Assembly: GCA_019119675.1 (NCBI GenBank)
Contig: DWWO01000015.1
Coordinates: forward strand, 1 to 42,655
Reading direction: 5' to 3'
Source of the DNA: Candidatus Mediterraneibacter faecipullorum
GTDB lineage: Bacteria; Bacillota; Clostridia; Lachnospirales; Lachnospiraceae
Length of the DNA stretch: 42,655 nucleotides
Below are positions 18,099 through 25,853 of this stretch, piece after piece. The notes beneath the pieces are model-generated. The model made no database searches. It was not told where the DNA came from and saw only the letters and a list, made by a program, of their open reading frames with translations. The number at the start of each line of letters is the position of its first letter. Position 1 is the first letter of the stretch. A program made the position numbers and the translations under genes.

Positions 18099-19214
18099 TT
18101 AATCTAAGTAGTCCCTCAGTTTCCTGCTGCGGCTCGGGTGTCTCAGTTTTCTCAGGGCCTTTGCCTCGATCTGACGGATACGCTCTCTTGTGACATCGAA
18201 CTCTTTGCCCACTTCCTCAAGTGTACGGGCACGTCCGTCGTTCATTCCGAAACGCAGCCGAAGCACTTTCTGTTCTCTTTCCGTCAAAGTATCCAGCACT
18301 TCGTCGAGCTGCTCTTTTAATAAAGTCTGTGCGGCAGCCTCCGCCGGCACCGGTACATTATCATCCTGGATGAAATCACCGAGATGGCTGTCCTCTTCCT
18401 CGCCGATCGGAGTCTCCAGGGACACCGGTTCCTGGGAAATCTTCAGGATCTCACGCACTCTGTCCACAGGCATGTCCAGCTCCTTTGCTATCTCCTCAGG
18501 AAGCGGTTCTCTTCCCAGTTCCTGCAGCAGCTGTCTGGACACACGGATCAGCTTATTGATCGTCTCCACCATATGCACCGGGATACGGATTGTCCTCGCC
18601 TGGTCTGCGATTGCCCTGGTGATCGCCTGACGGATCCACCATGTTGCATAGGTACTGAATTTATAGCCTTTATGATAGTCAAACTTCTCCACTGCTTTGA
18701 TCAGGCCAAGGTTTCCTTCCTGGATCAGATCGAGAAAAAGCATTCCTCTGCCGACATACCTTTTGGCAATACTGACGACAAGGCGCAGATTTGCTTCTGC
18801 CAGCTCTTTCTTCGCATCTTCATCGCCTTCTTCCATTCTTTTGGCCAGTTCGATCTCACGCTCGGCACTTAAAAGAGGCACTTTACCGATCTCCTTTAAA
18901 TACATGCGGACCGGATCTTCGATGCTCACACCTTCCGGAACAGACAGATCGATATTTTCCATATCAACTTCTTCGTCAGATATCATATCATCGATCTCTA
19001 TGCCTGCATCATCATCTGCATCCGAGCTGATACGCAGAACATCGATATTATTTGCTTCCAGATAGTCAAACACTTTTTCCATCTGTTCGGGCGTCAGTTC
19101 CATATCTGTAAAGAAATCGTTGATCTCCTGAACATCCAGTATGCTCTTCTTTTTCTTTCCCAGCGCTACGAGTTCATTCATTCTTTCCAGAAATTTCTGT
19201 GTGTTCTCTTCCAT
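18099..19214 (-). CDS. rpoD: Primary sigma factor RpoD/SigA
   Basis: Housekeeping sigma factor, 371 residues, the short Firmicute form. A short region 1.1-like segment is followed by region 1.2 ([21 protein letters not shown]), region 2 with core-binding and -10 recognition helices ([24 protein letters not shown], then [17 protein letters not shown]), region 3, and region 4 with the -35 helix-turn-helix ([30 protein letters not shown]). I start at the ATG 19214 because AAGGA lies eight bases before it; a GTG nine codons upstream lacks a site. dnaG lies 57 bp upstream, the classic macromolecular-synthesis order. The 3' end abuts the long hairpin at 18029-18090. Confidence 0.97.
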   Translation of the reverse strand: MEENTQKFLERMNELVALGKKKKSILDVQEINDFFTDMELTPEQMEKVFDYLEANNIDVLRISSDADDDAGIEIDDMISDEEVDMENIDLSVPEGVSIEDPVRMYLKEIGKVPLLSAEREIELAKRMEEGDEDAKKELAEANLRLVVSIAKRYVGRGMLFLDLIQEGNLGLIKAVEKFDYHKGYKFSTYATWWIRQAITRAIADQARTIRIPVHMVETINKLIRVSRQLLQELGREPLPEEIAKELDMPVDRVREILKISQEPVSLETPIGEEEDSHLGDFIQDDNVPVPAEAAAQTLLKEQLDEVLDTLTEREQKVLRLRFGMNDGRARTLEEVGKEFDVTRERIRQIEAKALRKLRHPSRSRKLRDYLD

Positions 19215-19271
19215 GTGTCCATCCTTCCTTTGCCGGCGCACAGGCGCGGGCTATCTTGTTTTATTTTATCC

Positions 19272-21053
19272 TTAATCAATAGAAATATGCAGTGTACGCA
19301 GGCCTTCCAGCTTGCGTTTTTCCCCCATCAGGCTCTGAAGTCCCGCCATATCTGCAGGGTCAAGTTCACGGGTCCGTTCATCAATACTGTGGCTTTTCAC
19401 CCGGAGGATAATTTCTTTTAGTGCCTGTTCCTCTTCTTCTTTTGTCTTAAGCTGCCTGATCTTTGTATTGAACAGTGAAGCTGCCTCCCTGTGATCTGCC
19501 TCCTCGGTAAAGTGGTTCAGGATCCCTGCCGGATTCAGTCCTCCGTTGTCATACTGTTCATAGAGCAGTTCTGCCACCTTCCGGTAAATCCCCGGGGAGA
19601 AATCATCCGGGTGAATATAACTGCTTATCTTCCCGAACAGCTTTTCATCCTCGATCATCCACGTAAGAAGTGCTTTCTGGGATGTCAGTATCCCATCCTC
19701 CCGGTGCTTTTCTTTCGCCGCTCCCTCGGCCCGTCTGGGCCTGGATGCCGGTTTGGCCATTCCCGAGTTGACAGCAGTCTTTGCCACCAGCTTTTCAAGG
19801 CTCTCTCTGCTCACTTTATAGGCGGATGCCGCAGCCTCAATATAGTTATTACGCTCCAGTTCATCCTCAAAAGCCAGCAGCCGTCTTGCTGTTTCCTTAA
19901 AGAAATCTGTCTTTCCCTCAGGTGAAGCCATGTCATACTCTCTTTCCAGCATCTCCAGGCTGAACATAAACCCGTTCCTTGCTTTCTGTATCCGCTTCTC
20001 GTACTCCTCTGCGCCCAGATTTTTTATGAATTCGTCCGGGTCTTTATAAGGGTCCATACGCACTACCTTTGCAGAAATCCCTGCTTCCCGCAAAATAGGA
20101 ACTGCCCGGAGCGCAGCCCGAGTACCGGCGTCGTCACTGTCATATGTAAGATATACTTCTTTGACGTATCTCTTGATCAGGGAAGCGTGCCCTGGTGTGA
20201 GGGCTGTTCCGAGAGAAGCAACAGCATTGGTAAACCCGGCCTGATGCAGAGAGATCACATCCATGTATCCTTCACACAAAAGGAAATACGGCTTCCGCGA
20301 TGTCCTTGCCCGGTTCAGTCCATACAGGTTTCTGCTCTTATCAAACACCGGCGTCTCCGGAGAATTCAGATATTTGGGTTTGGCATCCCCCATAACGCGC
20401 CCTCCGAAGCCGATCACCCGGCTGTTCACATCCATGATCGGAAAAATGACCCGGTTCCAGAACTTGTCATAGACGCCCTTTTTCTCATCCGTATTGATCA
20501 GACCTGCCTGACGGATCAGTTCCTCGCTATACCCTTCTCCCCGCAGATAATTATAAAGGTCGTCACTGAATACATTCGAATACCCGAGGCCGAATGCCTT
20601 GATCGTATCATCCGACAGCCCTCTGTCTTTCAAATATCCCAGAGCTTTCCTGCCACGGTCAGATTTCAGCTGTATGTAATAATATCTGGCGGCTTTTTTG
20701 TTCACCTCCAGAATCGAAGCCTTGAGGTCTGCTTTTTCCTTTGCCTCTTTTGAATATTCCATTTCCGGAAGTTCGATCCCTGCCCTGTCCGCCAGGAATT
20801 TTACCGCTTCCACAAAGGAGAAATTCTCATACTCCATCAGAAAAGTAAATACATTTCCTCCCGCGCCGCATCCGAAACAGTAGTACATCTGCTTCTGTCT
20901 GCTGACAGAAAAAGAGGGAGATTTCTCATTATGAAAAGGGCAGAGCCCAAAATATGAACTGCCCTTTTTCTGAAGCCGGACGTAGCCGGATATCACATCT
21001 ACTATATCATTTCTTGTCCTTATCTCTTCGATCAGCTCATCAGGATAGTACAT
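19272..21053 (-). CDS. dnaG: DNA primase
   Basis: Synthesises RNA primers at the replication fork. In 593 residues: an N-terminal CHC2 zinc finger (GLCPFHNEKSPSF then YYCFGCGAGGN), a catalytic core with the RNA-polymerase basic motif and TOPRIM segment (LLCEGYMDVISLHQAGF, then VYLTYDSDDAGTRAALR), and a C-terminal helicase-binding region. Start at the ATG 21053 follows TGGAGGCGGAAC; the longer reading to 21146 runs into upstream AT-rich sequence without a site. It lies 67 bp after dgt and 57 bp before rpoD. Confidence 0.97.
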   Translation of the reverse strand: MYYPDELIEEIRTRNDIVDVISGYVRLQKKGSSYFGLCPFHNEKSPSFSVSRQKQMYYCFGCGAGGNVFTFLMEYENFSFVEAVKFLADRAGIELPEMEYSKEAKEKADLKASILEVNKKAARYYYIQLKSDRGRKALGYLKDRGLSDDTIKAFGLGYSNVFSDDLYNYLRGEGYSEELIRQAGLINTDEKKGVYDKFWNRVIFPIMDVNSRVIGFGGRVMGDAKPKYLNSPETPVFDKSRNLYGLNRARTSRKPYFLLCEGYMDVISLHQAGFTNAVASLGTALTPGHASLIKRYVKEVYLTYDSDDAGTRAALRAVPILREAGISAKVVRMDPYKDPDEFIKNLGAEEYEKRIQKARNGFMFSLEMLEREYDMASPEGKTDFFKETARRLLAFEDELERNNYIEAAASAYKVSRESLEKLVAKTAVNSGMAKPASRPRRAEGAAKEKHREDGILTSQKALLTWMIEDEKLFGKISSYIHPDDFSPGIYRKVAELLYEQYDNGGLNPAGILNHFTEEADHREAASLFNTKIRQLKTKEEEEQALKEIILRVKSHSIDERTRELDPADMAGLQSLMGEKRKLEGLRTLHISID

Positions 21054-21120
21054 GTTCCGCCTCCATAAAGAATACCCTATAATATATATTCGACAAAAGT
21101 TTTTGGTTTCCTTTATTTTT

Positions 21121-22122
21121 TTAAATTTTCCATGATTCCGGAACAAAATAATCCTGAAACTTCTTTACTGCATAGGGATCCGTCATCCCCGCAATGTGGT
21201 CACATACAACCTGTTCACGGCTTGTATCCGTGTGTTCCAGCATGTTTCTGAACTGCTGCGGCAGCGCTTCCGGACGCTTCATATAGTAATCAAAGAGCTG
21301 TTCGATCATATGTACTGCTTTATCTTCCTCTCCCTTCGCTTTTGGATTGAGATAGACATTCTCAAACATAAACCTTCTAAGATCAGTCATTGCTTTTTCT
21401 ACCGCAGGGGACATGCAGATTTCCGGACGGTCCATGCTATTGATTATCACATCATGGATCAGTTTGTTAAGCCTTTCCTTGCAGGAATTTCCAAGTACAC
21501 TGCGGATATCGGCAGGAATGTCGTCTTCCGTCAGTATCCCGCCCCGGATTGCATCATCCATATCGTGATAGATATAAGCCAGTTTATCCGATATTCTCAT
21601 GACCTCGCCTTCAAGTGTATGGGGGTGCCTCGCTGTCTGATGATTGAGGATCCCGTCTCTTACTTCCCATGTAAGATTCAGCCCTCTTCCTTCTTTTTCA
21701 ATACAGTCAACGACCCTCAGGCTCTGCCTGCTGTGCGAAAAATGGTAAACTGTGTTCAGCGCCCGCTCCCCTGCATGCCCAAACGGAGTATGTCCCAGAT
21801 CATGACCGAGAGCGATTGCCTCGACAAGATCTTCATTCAGGCGCAGAGCCTTTGCGATAGTTCTTGCATTCTGCGACACTTCCAGAGTATGCGTCAGTCT
21901 TGTCCTGTAATGATCGCCGCTGGGCAGAAGAAACACCTGTGTCTTTTGCTTCAGTCTCCGGAAAGCTTTGCAGTGCAGTATCCGGTCACGGTCTCTCTGA
22001 AACACAGGACGGATATCACACTGAGGTTCCTCCCTTACCCGTCCTTTTGTCTCACGGCTCAACGCAGCATAACGGCTTAAATTTTTTGTCTCCCTTTCTT
22101 CAAGCTGCTCCCTGATCGTCAT
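21121..22122 (-). CDS. dgt: dGTPase-like dNTP triphosphohydrolase (HD domain)
   Basis: Hydrolyses deoxynucleoside triphosphates to the nucleoside and triphosphate. The 333-residue protein has the HD metal site: His near residue 78 (RTRLTHTLEVSQNARTIA), the HD pair in ALGHDLGHTPFGHAGE (about 107-108), and a downstream Asp in RISDKLAYIYHDMDD. The length fits the short Firmicute type 2 enzymes, which often precede dnaG-rpoD. The PPK2 gene ends four bases before its start, so the two are likely co-transcribed. Specificity for dGTP is not shown by sequence. Confidence 0.93.
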   Translation of the reverse strand: MTIREQLEERETKNLSRYAALSRETKGRVREEPQCDIRPVFQRDRDRILHCKAFRRLKQKTQVFLLPSGDHYRTRLTHTLEVSQNARTIAKALRLNEDLVEAIALGHDLGHTPFGHAGERALNTVYHFSHSRQSLRVVDCIEKEGRGLNLTWEVRDGILNHQTARHPHTLEGEVMRISDKLAYIYHDMDDAIRGGILTEDDIPADIRSVLGNSCKERLNKLIHDVIINSMDRPEICMSPAVEKAMTDLRRFMFENVYLNPKAKGEEDKAVHMIEQLFDYYMKRPEALPQQFRNMLEHTDTSREQVVCDHIAGMTDPYAVKKFQDYFVPESWKI

Positions 22123-22126
22123 GGCA

Positions 22127-23662
22127 TCATTCCTCTCTCAGACGCTGTTCAATTGCATCGACTACTGTTTTGAGCACTTTCACACGTGCATAATATTTAC
22201 TGTTGCCTTCTACAACAACCCATGGTGCATAATCGGTGGATGTACGCATCAGCATCTCATTGACTGCATCCTCGTATTGATCCCATTTTTCACGGTTTCT
22301 CCAGTCTTCATCCGTGATCTTCCACTGTTTTTCCGGATTTTCCTGGCGCTCCCTGAACCTACGCTCCTGTTCATCTTTATCAATATGCATCCAGAACTTT
22401 ATCACGATTGCCCCTGCATCATACAGATCTTTCTCCATATCATTGATTTCCTTATAAGCACGCTTCCACTCCTCTGTCGTACAGAACCCCTCAATACGTT
22501 CTACCATAACGCGACCGTACCAGGTCCTGTCAAAAATAGTCACATGGCCGTCCTTTGGCATTGCTCTCCAGAACCTCCACAGATAGTGATGTGCCTTCTC
22601 GATATCGTTCGGTGAAGCTGTAGGGTTTACCACATAACCCCTGGGATCCATTTTTTGCGTAAGTCTTTTGATCGCCCCGCCTTTTCCACCGGCATCCCAT
22701 CCTTCAAATCCCAGGACGACCGGGATTCTTCTCCGGTACAGCTCGCCATGGAGCTTTTCCAGCTTTTTCTGAAGTTTGTCCAGCTTTTCCTTATATTCTT
22801 CTCTCGTGTAATTTAAAGTAAGGTCTGCCTTGGACAGGATGGACACCTGAAGCTCTTTCATTTCAGCATCTGTCTCACGCGCAATCGCATCGATATCATT
22901 TTCGCAGGCTTTTTCACCTGCTCCTGCTGTCTTTTTTGCATTCTGATGCTGTACCTTCTCAATCTGATCTGCCATCGCCTTGATCACCGTCGTATAGATC
23001 TTAAGGGTGGCAAATCTGCGGTCCATAGCCTCAATGATCGTCCACGGTGCATAATCTGTATCTGTTTTAAAGAGCATATCTTCCATCATCGCAGCGTATT
23101 CATCATAATGTGCATTGCGTTCTCTGTCACCCTGGCTGACGCGCCATGCAGTCTCTTTATTCTTTGCAAGTTTGTCGAAACGCTTTTTTTGCTCCTTCTT
23201 GTCGATATCCAGGAACAGTTTAATGATGAGATTTCCATCTTCCGCAAGTTGCTGTTCAAAGGAATTAATAGAATGGAATGCTGCAGGAAGATCTTTATTC
23301 TTCGTACGTTTTTCAAAGCGGTCTATGAGCACCCGCCTATACCAGCTTCCGTCATAAATGGCTATCCTGCCCCTGGCAGGTGTTTTTGTCCAGAACCTCC
23401 ACATAAAAGGATGCATCCGTTCCTCTTCCGTCTCATTCTTGATCGGATGTACCTCAAATCCTCTCGGATCCATACTCTGGATCAAATGGCCGATCTGAAG
23501 TCCTTTTCCGGCCGCCCCGAATCCTTCGAATACGATCAGGACAGGAATTCCTAATGCCTTGCACTCTCTCTGCAGTCTTCCGATCCTCGCTTCGAGCTGC
23601 GGCATTTTCTCCTTATATTCTTCTTTTGAGATTTTTTTCGTCAGATCCACTTTTTCTAACAT
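22127..23662 (-). CDS. pap: Polyphosphate:AMP phosphotransferase-type, two-domain PPK2
   Basis: Two tandem PPK2 kinase domains in one 511-residue chain, the layout of class II PPK2 enzymes that use polyphosphate to phosphorylate AMP to ADP. Domain 1 (about 1-235) has the P-loop FEGFGAAGKG and the lid segment MWRFWTKTPARGRIAIYDGSWYRRV. Domain 2 (about 275-511) has FEGWDAGGKGGAIKRL, MDPRGYVVNPTASPN, and FDRTWYGRVMVERIEGF. In characterised members the C-terminal domain is the active one. Start ATG follows GGAGGATAAGTT. It heads the run towards dgt-dnaG-rpoD. AMP specificity is inferred from architecture. Confidence 0.88.
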   Translation of the reverse strand: MLEKVDLTKKISKEEYKEKMPQLEARIGRLQRECKALGIPVLIVFEGFGAAGKGLQIGHLIQSMDPRGFEVHPIKNETEEERMHPFMWRFWTKTPARGRIAIYDGSWYRRVLIDRFEKRTKNKDLPAAFHSINSFEQQLAEDGNLIIKLFLDIDKKEQKKRFDKLAKNKETAWRVSQGDRERNAHYDEYAAMMEDMLFKTDTDYAPWTIIEAMDRRFATLKIYTTVIKAMADQIEKVQHQNAKKTAGAGEKACENDIDAIARETDAEMKELQVSILSKADLTLNYTREEYKEKLDKLQKKLEKLHGELYRRRIPVVLGFEGWDAGGKGGAIKRLTQKMDPRGYVVNPTASPNDIEKAHHYLWRFWRAMPKDGHVTIFDRTWYGRVMVERIEGFCTTEEWKRAYKEINDMEKDLYDAGAIVIKFWMHIDKDEQERRFRERQENPEKQWKITDEDWRNREKWDQYEDAVNEMLMRTSTDYAPWVVVEGNSKYYARVKVLKTVVDAIEQRLREE

Positions 23663-23721
23663 AACTTATCCTCCATCGCTCTTATTCTGATATTATTAAC
23701 GTGTTCCTGTAAATTATTGTA

Positions 23722-23730
23722 ATTATATCA
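23722..23730 (-). promoter_or_regulatory. Extended -10 promoter of the PPK2 gene
   Basis: TGATATAAT on the minus strand is a perfect -10 with a TGn extension. The -35 region is only T-rich, which an extended -10 can tolerate. It lies about 60 bp before the start codon. Confidence 0.6.
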
Positions 23731-23799
23731 TATATTCAATAAAAAAAAGAAAAAATCCGCATAAGATTCTTTCTTTTCGAAATTATGTATATATTTATT

Positions 23800-24147
23800 C
23801 TATCCTCTTTCTCTCTGCCGCTCTTCCAACTGCCCCATCAGCCGATAGACAAGCTCCTGGTTTGTCCTGTTCAGCCGGTCATACACGCGGCAGATTTCCG
23901 TATTGCGTTCCATATTACGGTCAATCTCGACCCGCCATTCCTGTGTCAGTCTTGAGTCAGACAGTTTTAATATGTAATCAGCAGAAACGTGAAATACTTT
24001 CGAGAGATTTATCAGTATATCCGAGGTAAGAGCATTTTCACCGTTCTCAAGCCGGCTTATCGTCTGCTGGGATACATTTATCATAGCAGCAAGATCCTCT
24101 TGTCTTAATCCTTTTTCATTGCGTAATTCTCTGATCCGGTTATCCAA
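23800..24147 (-). CDS. XRE-family transcriptional regulator
   Basis: 115-residue protein with a Cro/C1 helix-turn-helix at residues about 5-60: RELRNEKGLRQEDLAAMINVS, then QQTISRLENGENALTSDILINLSKVFHVSADYIL. The remaining ~50 residues are charged and helical (RNMERNTEICRVYDRLN, ending in RQRERG), possibly for dimerisation. It is divergent from a second small XRE gene across a 164-bp gap. No known target; the family is certain, the role is not. A weak hairpin with T-runs lies downstream in 23750-23785. Confidence 0.9.
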   Translation of the reverse strand: MDNRIRELRNEKGLRQEDLAAMINVSQQTISRLENGENALTSDILINLSKVFHVSADYILKLSDSRLTQEWRVEIDRNMERNTEICRVYDRLNRTNQELVYRLMGQLEERQRERG

Positions 24148-24311
24148 AATATTTTCTCCACTCTTTTGTATTTTACATATATTCTATCTGATAATCCGGC
24201 GCATTATACTCAGATGCAACGTATTGTTGTACTCATATTCCGGATATTCCTGTTTCCGGCACATATTTAATGTTAGAATATTGTAAAGTAATATCTTCCG
24301 TGGAGATCCAG

Positions 24312-24554
24312 ATGAAAGAATACAAAGAAAATACAATTGGTGAAAATATCAGGAATCTGCGTATGCAGAAAGAAATGAAACAGACCGCGCTTGCCCTGGA
24401 ATTGAATATCGGCAGACAGTCTATTTCTGCCTATGAACGAGGCGTCACTCTGCCGGATATTTATTCGCTCATCCGGATCGCTGATTATTTTGATGTAACA
24501 TTGGATGAACTTACCGGCAGAAAGAGAAATGTTCCCCATAAGATCAATCACTAA
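24312..24554 (+). CDS. Small XRE-family regulator
   Basis: 80-residue, almost purely a Cro/C1 helix-turn-helix: IGENIRNLRMQKEMKQTALA, then GRQSISAYERGVTLPDIYSLIRIADYFDVTLDELTGR. I chose the ATG at 24312, which has GGAG six bases before it; an upstream in-frame ATG (24270) has no site. Its transcript ends in a strong bidirectional terminator. It is divergent from the 115-residue XRE gene and convergent with the lipoprotein gene. Short single-domain XRE proteins of this kind are common chromosomal regulators; the target is unknown. Confidence 0.88.
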   Translation: MKEYKENTIGENIRNLRMQKEMKQTALALELNIGRQSISAYERGVTLPDIYSLIRIADYFDVTLDELTGRKRNVPHKINH

Positions 24555-24597
24555 AAAAGGATGTCCTGCAGCTGTAACTGCCACAGGGCATCCTTTT
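24555..24597. terminator. Bidirectional terminator between XRE gene and lipoprotein gene
   Basis: AAAAGGATG-t-CCTG pairs with CAGG-g-CATCCTTTT around a short loop. It has A-rich and T-rich flanks on the two sides, so it can stop transcription from both convergent genes. Confidence 0.85.
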
Positions 24598-24611
24598 CAG
24601 ATCAATACTAT

Positions 24612-25337
24612 TTATTTGTTTTTCGTCCATCGATGAACCGTGTCTGTTCCCGGACTCACAAGATCCATCTGTGTATTATCCTCATTCAGAGTAAATTCAT
24701 ATTCAAGAGAACCGCCCGATACCACGATCCTGAGAAGGCGGGTGCCGTTTGCATCTTCCACAACGCTGTATGTTCCTTCCGTTTTACCGCTCTCTCCTCC
24801 GATTTCCATGCTCTTATCTTCATCAAACTTGTATGTGTTGCCGCTCTCGTCCGACCACTCTCCCAATATTCCTTCAGCGCGCTTATCTGTCATATCAAGA
24901 AATTCAAGATCAGCCGGCAGGAAATACAGATCCTCACCGCCGTCCAGAGAAGTCAGCTCGATTCCATACCCCGTCTCGTCGGTTGAGATCGCATAGAGCA
25001 TTTCGGCATCGCCGATCTTCATCTGTAATGTTATGTTTTTTTCATCGTCAAATCCGCACTCAAAAGTCAGATCCTCATCATTCTTCTTCCCGGTGCCGTC
25101 AGTTTTCAACTCATATATATCATTGCTTCCCTGAACAGCCCAGGTGTTTGAAACAGCCTTCGTCACCGCCTCGCTCGGCGCACTGAGCTGGCCGCCCAGC
25201 GTATCCTCCATCTCGGCTGTATAGCTGTCCACTTCCTCTGTAGTAGACTTTCCGGCTTTCTTCTCTTCTGTACATCCAGTCAGTCCCATTAGTCCGATCA
25301 TCAATGCAAAGGTCAATATTAGTATTTTTTTCTTCAT
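24612..25337 (-). CDS. Secreted lipoprotein with two lipocalin-like repeats, function unknown
   Basis: 241 residues. The N-terminus MKKKILILTFALMIGLMGLTGC is a lipoprotein signal with lipobox LTGC, so the protein should be tethered outside the membrane. After a Thr/Glu-rich linker there are two beta-rich segments of similar logic (about 60-140, and about 150-235 with GEWSDESGNTYKFDED, then EGTYSVVEDANG and SLEYEFTLNED). They resemble the small lipocalin-like/DUF5640 modules seen in clostridial lipoproteins, a weak assignment. I start at the Met nine bases after AGGAG. The gene lies only ~30 bp behind a tRNA terminator, so its promoter must be within the tRNA region or it depends on read-through. 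Confidence 0.85.
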   Translation of the reverse strand: MKKKILILTFALMIGLMGLTGCTEEKKAGKSTTEEVDSYTAEMEDTLGGQLSAPSEAVTKAVSNTWAVQGSNDIYELKTDGTGKKNDEDLTFECGFDDEKNITLQMKIGDAEMLYAISTDETGYGIELTSLDGGEDLYFLPADLEFLDMTDKRAEGILGEWSDESGNTYKFDEDKSMEIGGESGKTEGTYSVVEDANGTRLLRIVVSGGSLEYEFTLNEDNTQMDLVSPGTDTVHRWTKNK

Positions 25338-25366
25338 GATCATCCGCTCCTGCATTTTTAGTAAAG

Positions 25367-25397
25367 AAAAAGCCTTGATAATAACTCAAGACTTTTT
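25367..25397 (-). terminator. Terminator of tRNA-Leu
   Basis: AAAAAG-t-CTTGA pairs with TCAAG-g-CTTTTT across a 7-base loop on the minus strand, ending in a T-run, four bases after the mature tRNA 3' end. Confidence 0.85.
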
Positions 25398-25401
25398 CTA
25401 A

Positions 25402-25485
25402 TGCGGAAGATGGGACTTGAACCCACACGACACGAATGTCACAAGATCCTTAGTCTTGCTCGTCTGCCAGTTCCGACACTTCCGC
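25402..25485 (-). tRNA. tRNA-Leu, anticodon AAG
   Basis: 84-nt class II tRNA. Acceptor GCGGAAG pairs perfectly with CTTCCGC; the discriminator is A, as expected for leucine; anticodon stem CAAGA/TCTTG encloses loop CTAAGGA, giving anticodon AAG at 34-36. A long variable arm (GACA-ttcg-TGTC) and T-loop TTCAAGT are present. CCA is not encoded. A34 would have to be deaminated to inosine for reading CUU, CUC and CUA. Confidence 0.95.
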
Positions 25486-25535
25486 ATTCCATATTTGCTG
25501 TGGTCTGTTGATTTCTCGTGCTGACCACAAGTGAT

Positions 25536-25564
25536 ATAATACTATCACAAACATAAAATGTCAA
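25536..25564 (-). promoter_or_regulatory. Promoter of tRNA-Leu
   Basis: On the minus strand: -35 TTGACA (25559-25564), 17-bp spacer, -10 TATTAT (25536-25541), about 45 bp before the mature tRNA 5' end. An inverted pair TGTGGTC/GACCACA (25499-25505 and 25523-25529) sits in the 5' leader. Confidence 0.82.
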
Positions 25565-25658
25565 CTAAAATTCTCGAAAAAATTAAAGTTCGAAAATTGT
25601 TCTGTATTTTTGAAAAATACCGAAAATTTCAACAACTGATTTTCCACAAGCGTAAACC

Positions 25659-25776
25659 GGGCTTTCGCCCTCCCCTGTCACTTCGATTCCGCTTCGCTCC
25701 ATCTCACTGCGGGCTTTCGCCCCCAGCCATGCCAGTTCGATTCCGCTCCGCTCCATCTCACTGCGGGCTTTCGCCC
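25659..25776 (-). repeat. Tandem 41-bp repeat with GGGC-GAAA-GCCC mini-hairpins
   Basis: Two 41-bp copies (25682-25722 and 25736-25776) differ at one base, and a truncated third unit (12 bp, GGGCTTTCGCCC) lies at 25659-25670. On the minus strand each unit starts with GGGCGAAAGCCC, a 4-bp stem with a GAAA tetraloop. The sequence between the two full copies contains GGCATGGCTG, complementary to the GCCATGC next to the adjacent long hairpin. An open reading frame across the repeat gives a repeated RSEMERSGIE peptide, which I regard as an artefact of the repeat. The rest of the trpB2-tRNA gap is AT-rich, with only the tRNA promoter recognised. Confidence 0.85.
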
Positions 25777-25779
25777 TAT

Positions 25780-25839
25780 ACAGGAAGATACGGACCGCTG
25801 GTCTTGTGCAAGCACAACCAGCGGTCCGTATCTTCCTGT
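25780..25839 (-). repeat. Perfect 23-bp inverted repeat (long hairpin) after trpB2
   Basis: ACAGGAAGATACGGACCGCTGGT (25780-25802) is matched exactly by its complement at 25817-25839. The apex TTGTGC-AA-GCACAA extends the stem with a single bulged base, so close to 30 bp can pair. It starts 14 bp after the trpB2 stop. No T-run follows, so it differs from a normal terminator, though it may end or stabilise the trpB2 transcript. Confidence 0.88.
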
Positions 25840-25853
25840 GCATGGCTCAATGC

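Noticed and set aside
21054..21146. Longer dnaG start and a weak promoter TTGTCG-16-TATTCT
   Set aside because: GGAGG precedes the ATG at 21053; the promoter would leave almost no leader and overlap the ribosome site.
24148..24311. Divergent promoters and TCCGGA palindromes between the two XRE genes
   Set aside because: Several -10-like words but no -35 at good spacing on either strand; no operator could be supported.
25659..25776. Possible CRISPR-like array
   Set aside because: Only two full copies, spacer of 13 bp, no cas genes, and the units are hairpin elements.
25583..25843. Open frame giving repeated RSEMERSGIE peptide
   Set aside because: It is produced by the tandem 41-bp repeats, has no ribosome site and overlaps the hairpin arm; the DNA repeat explains it better.
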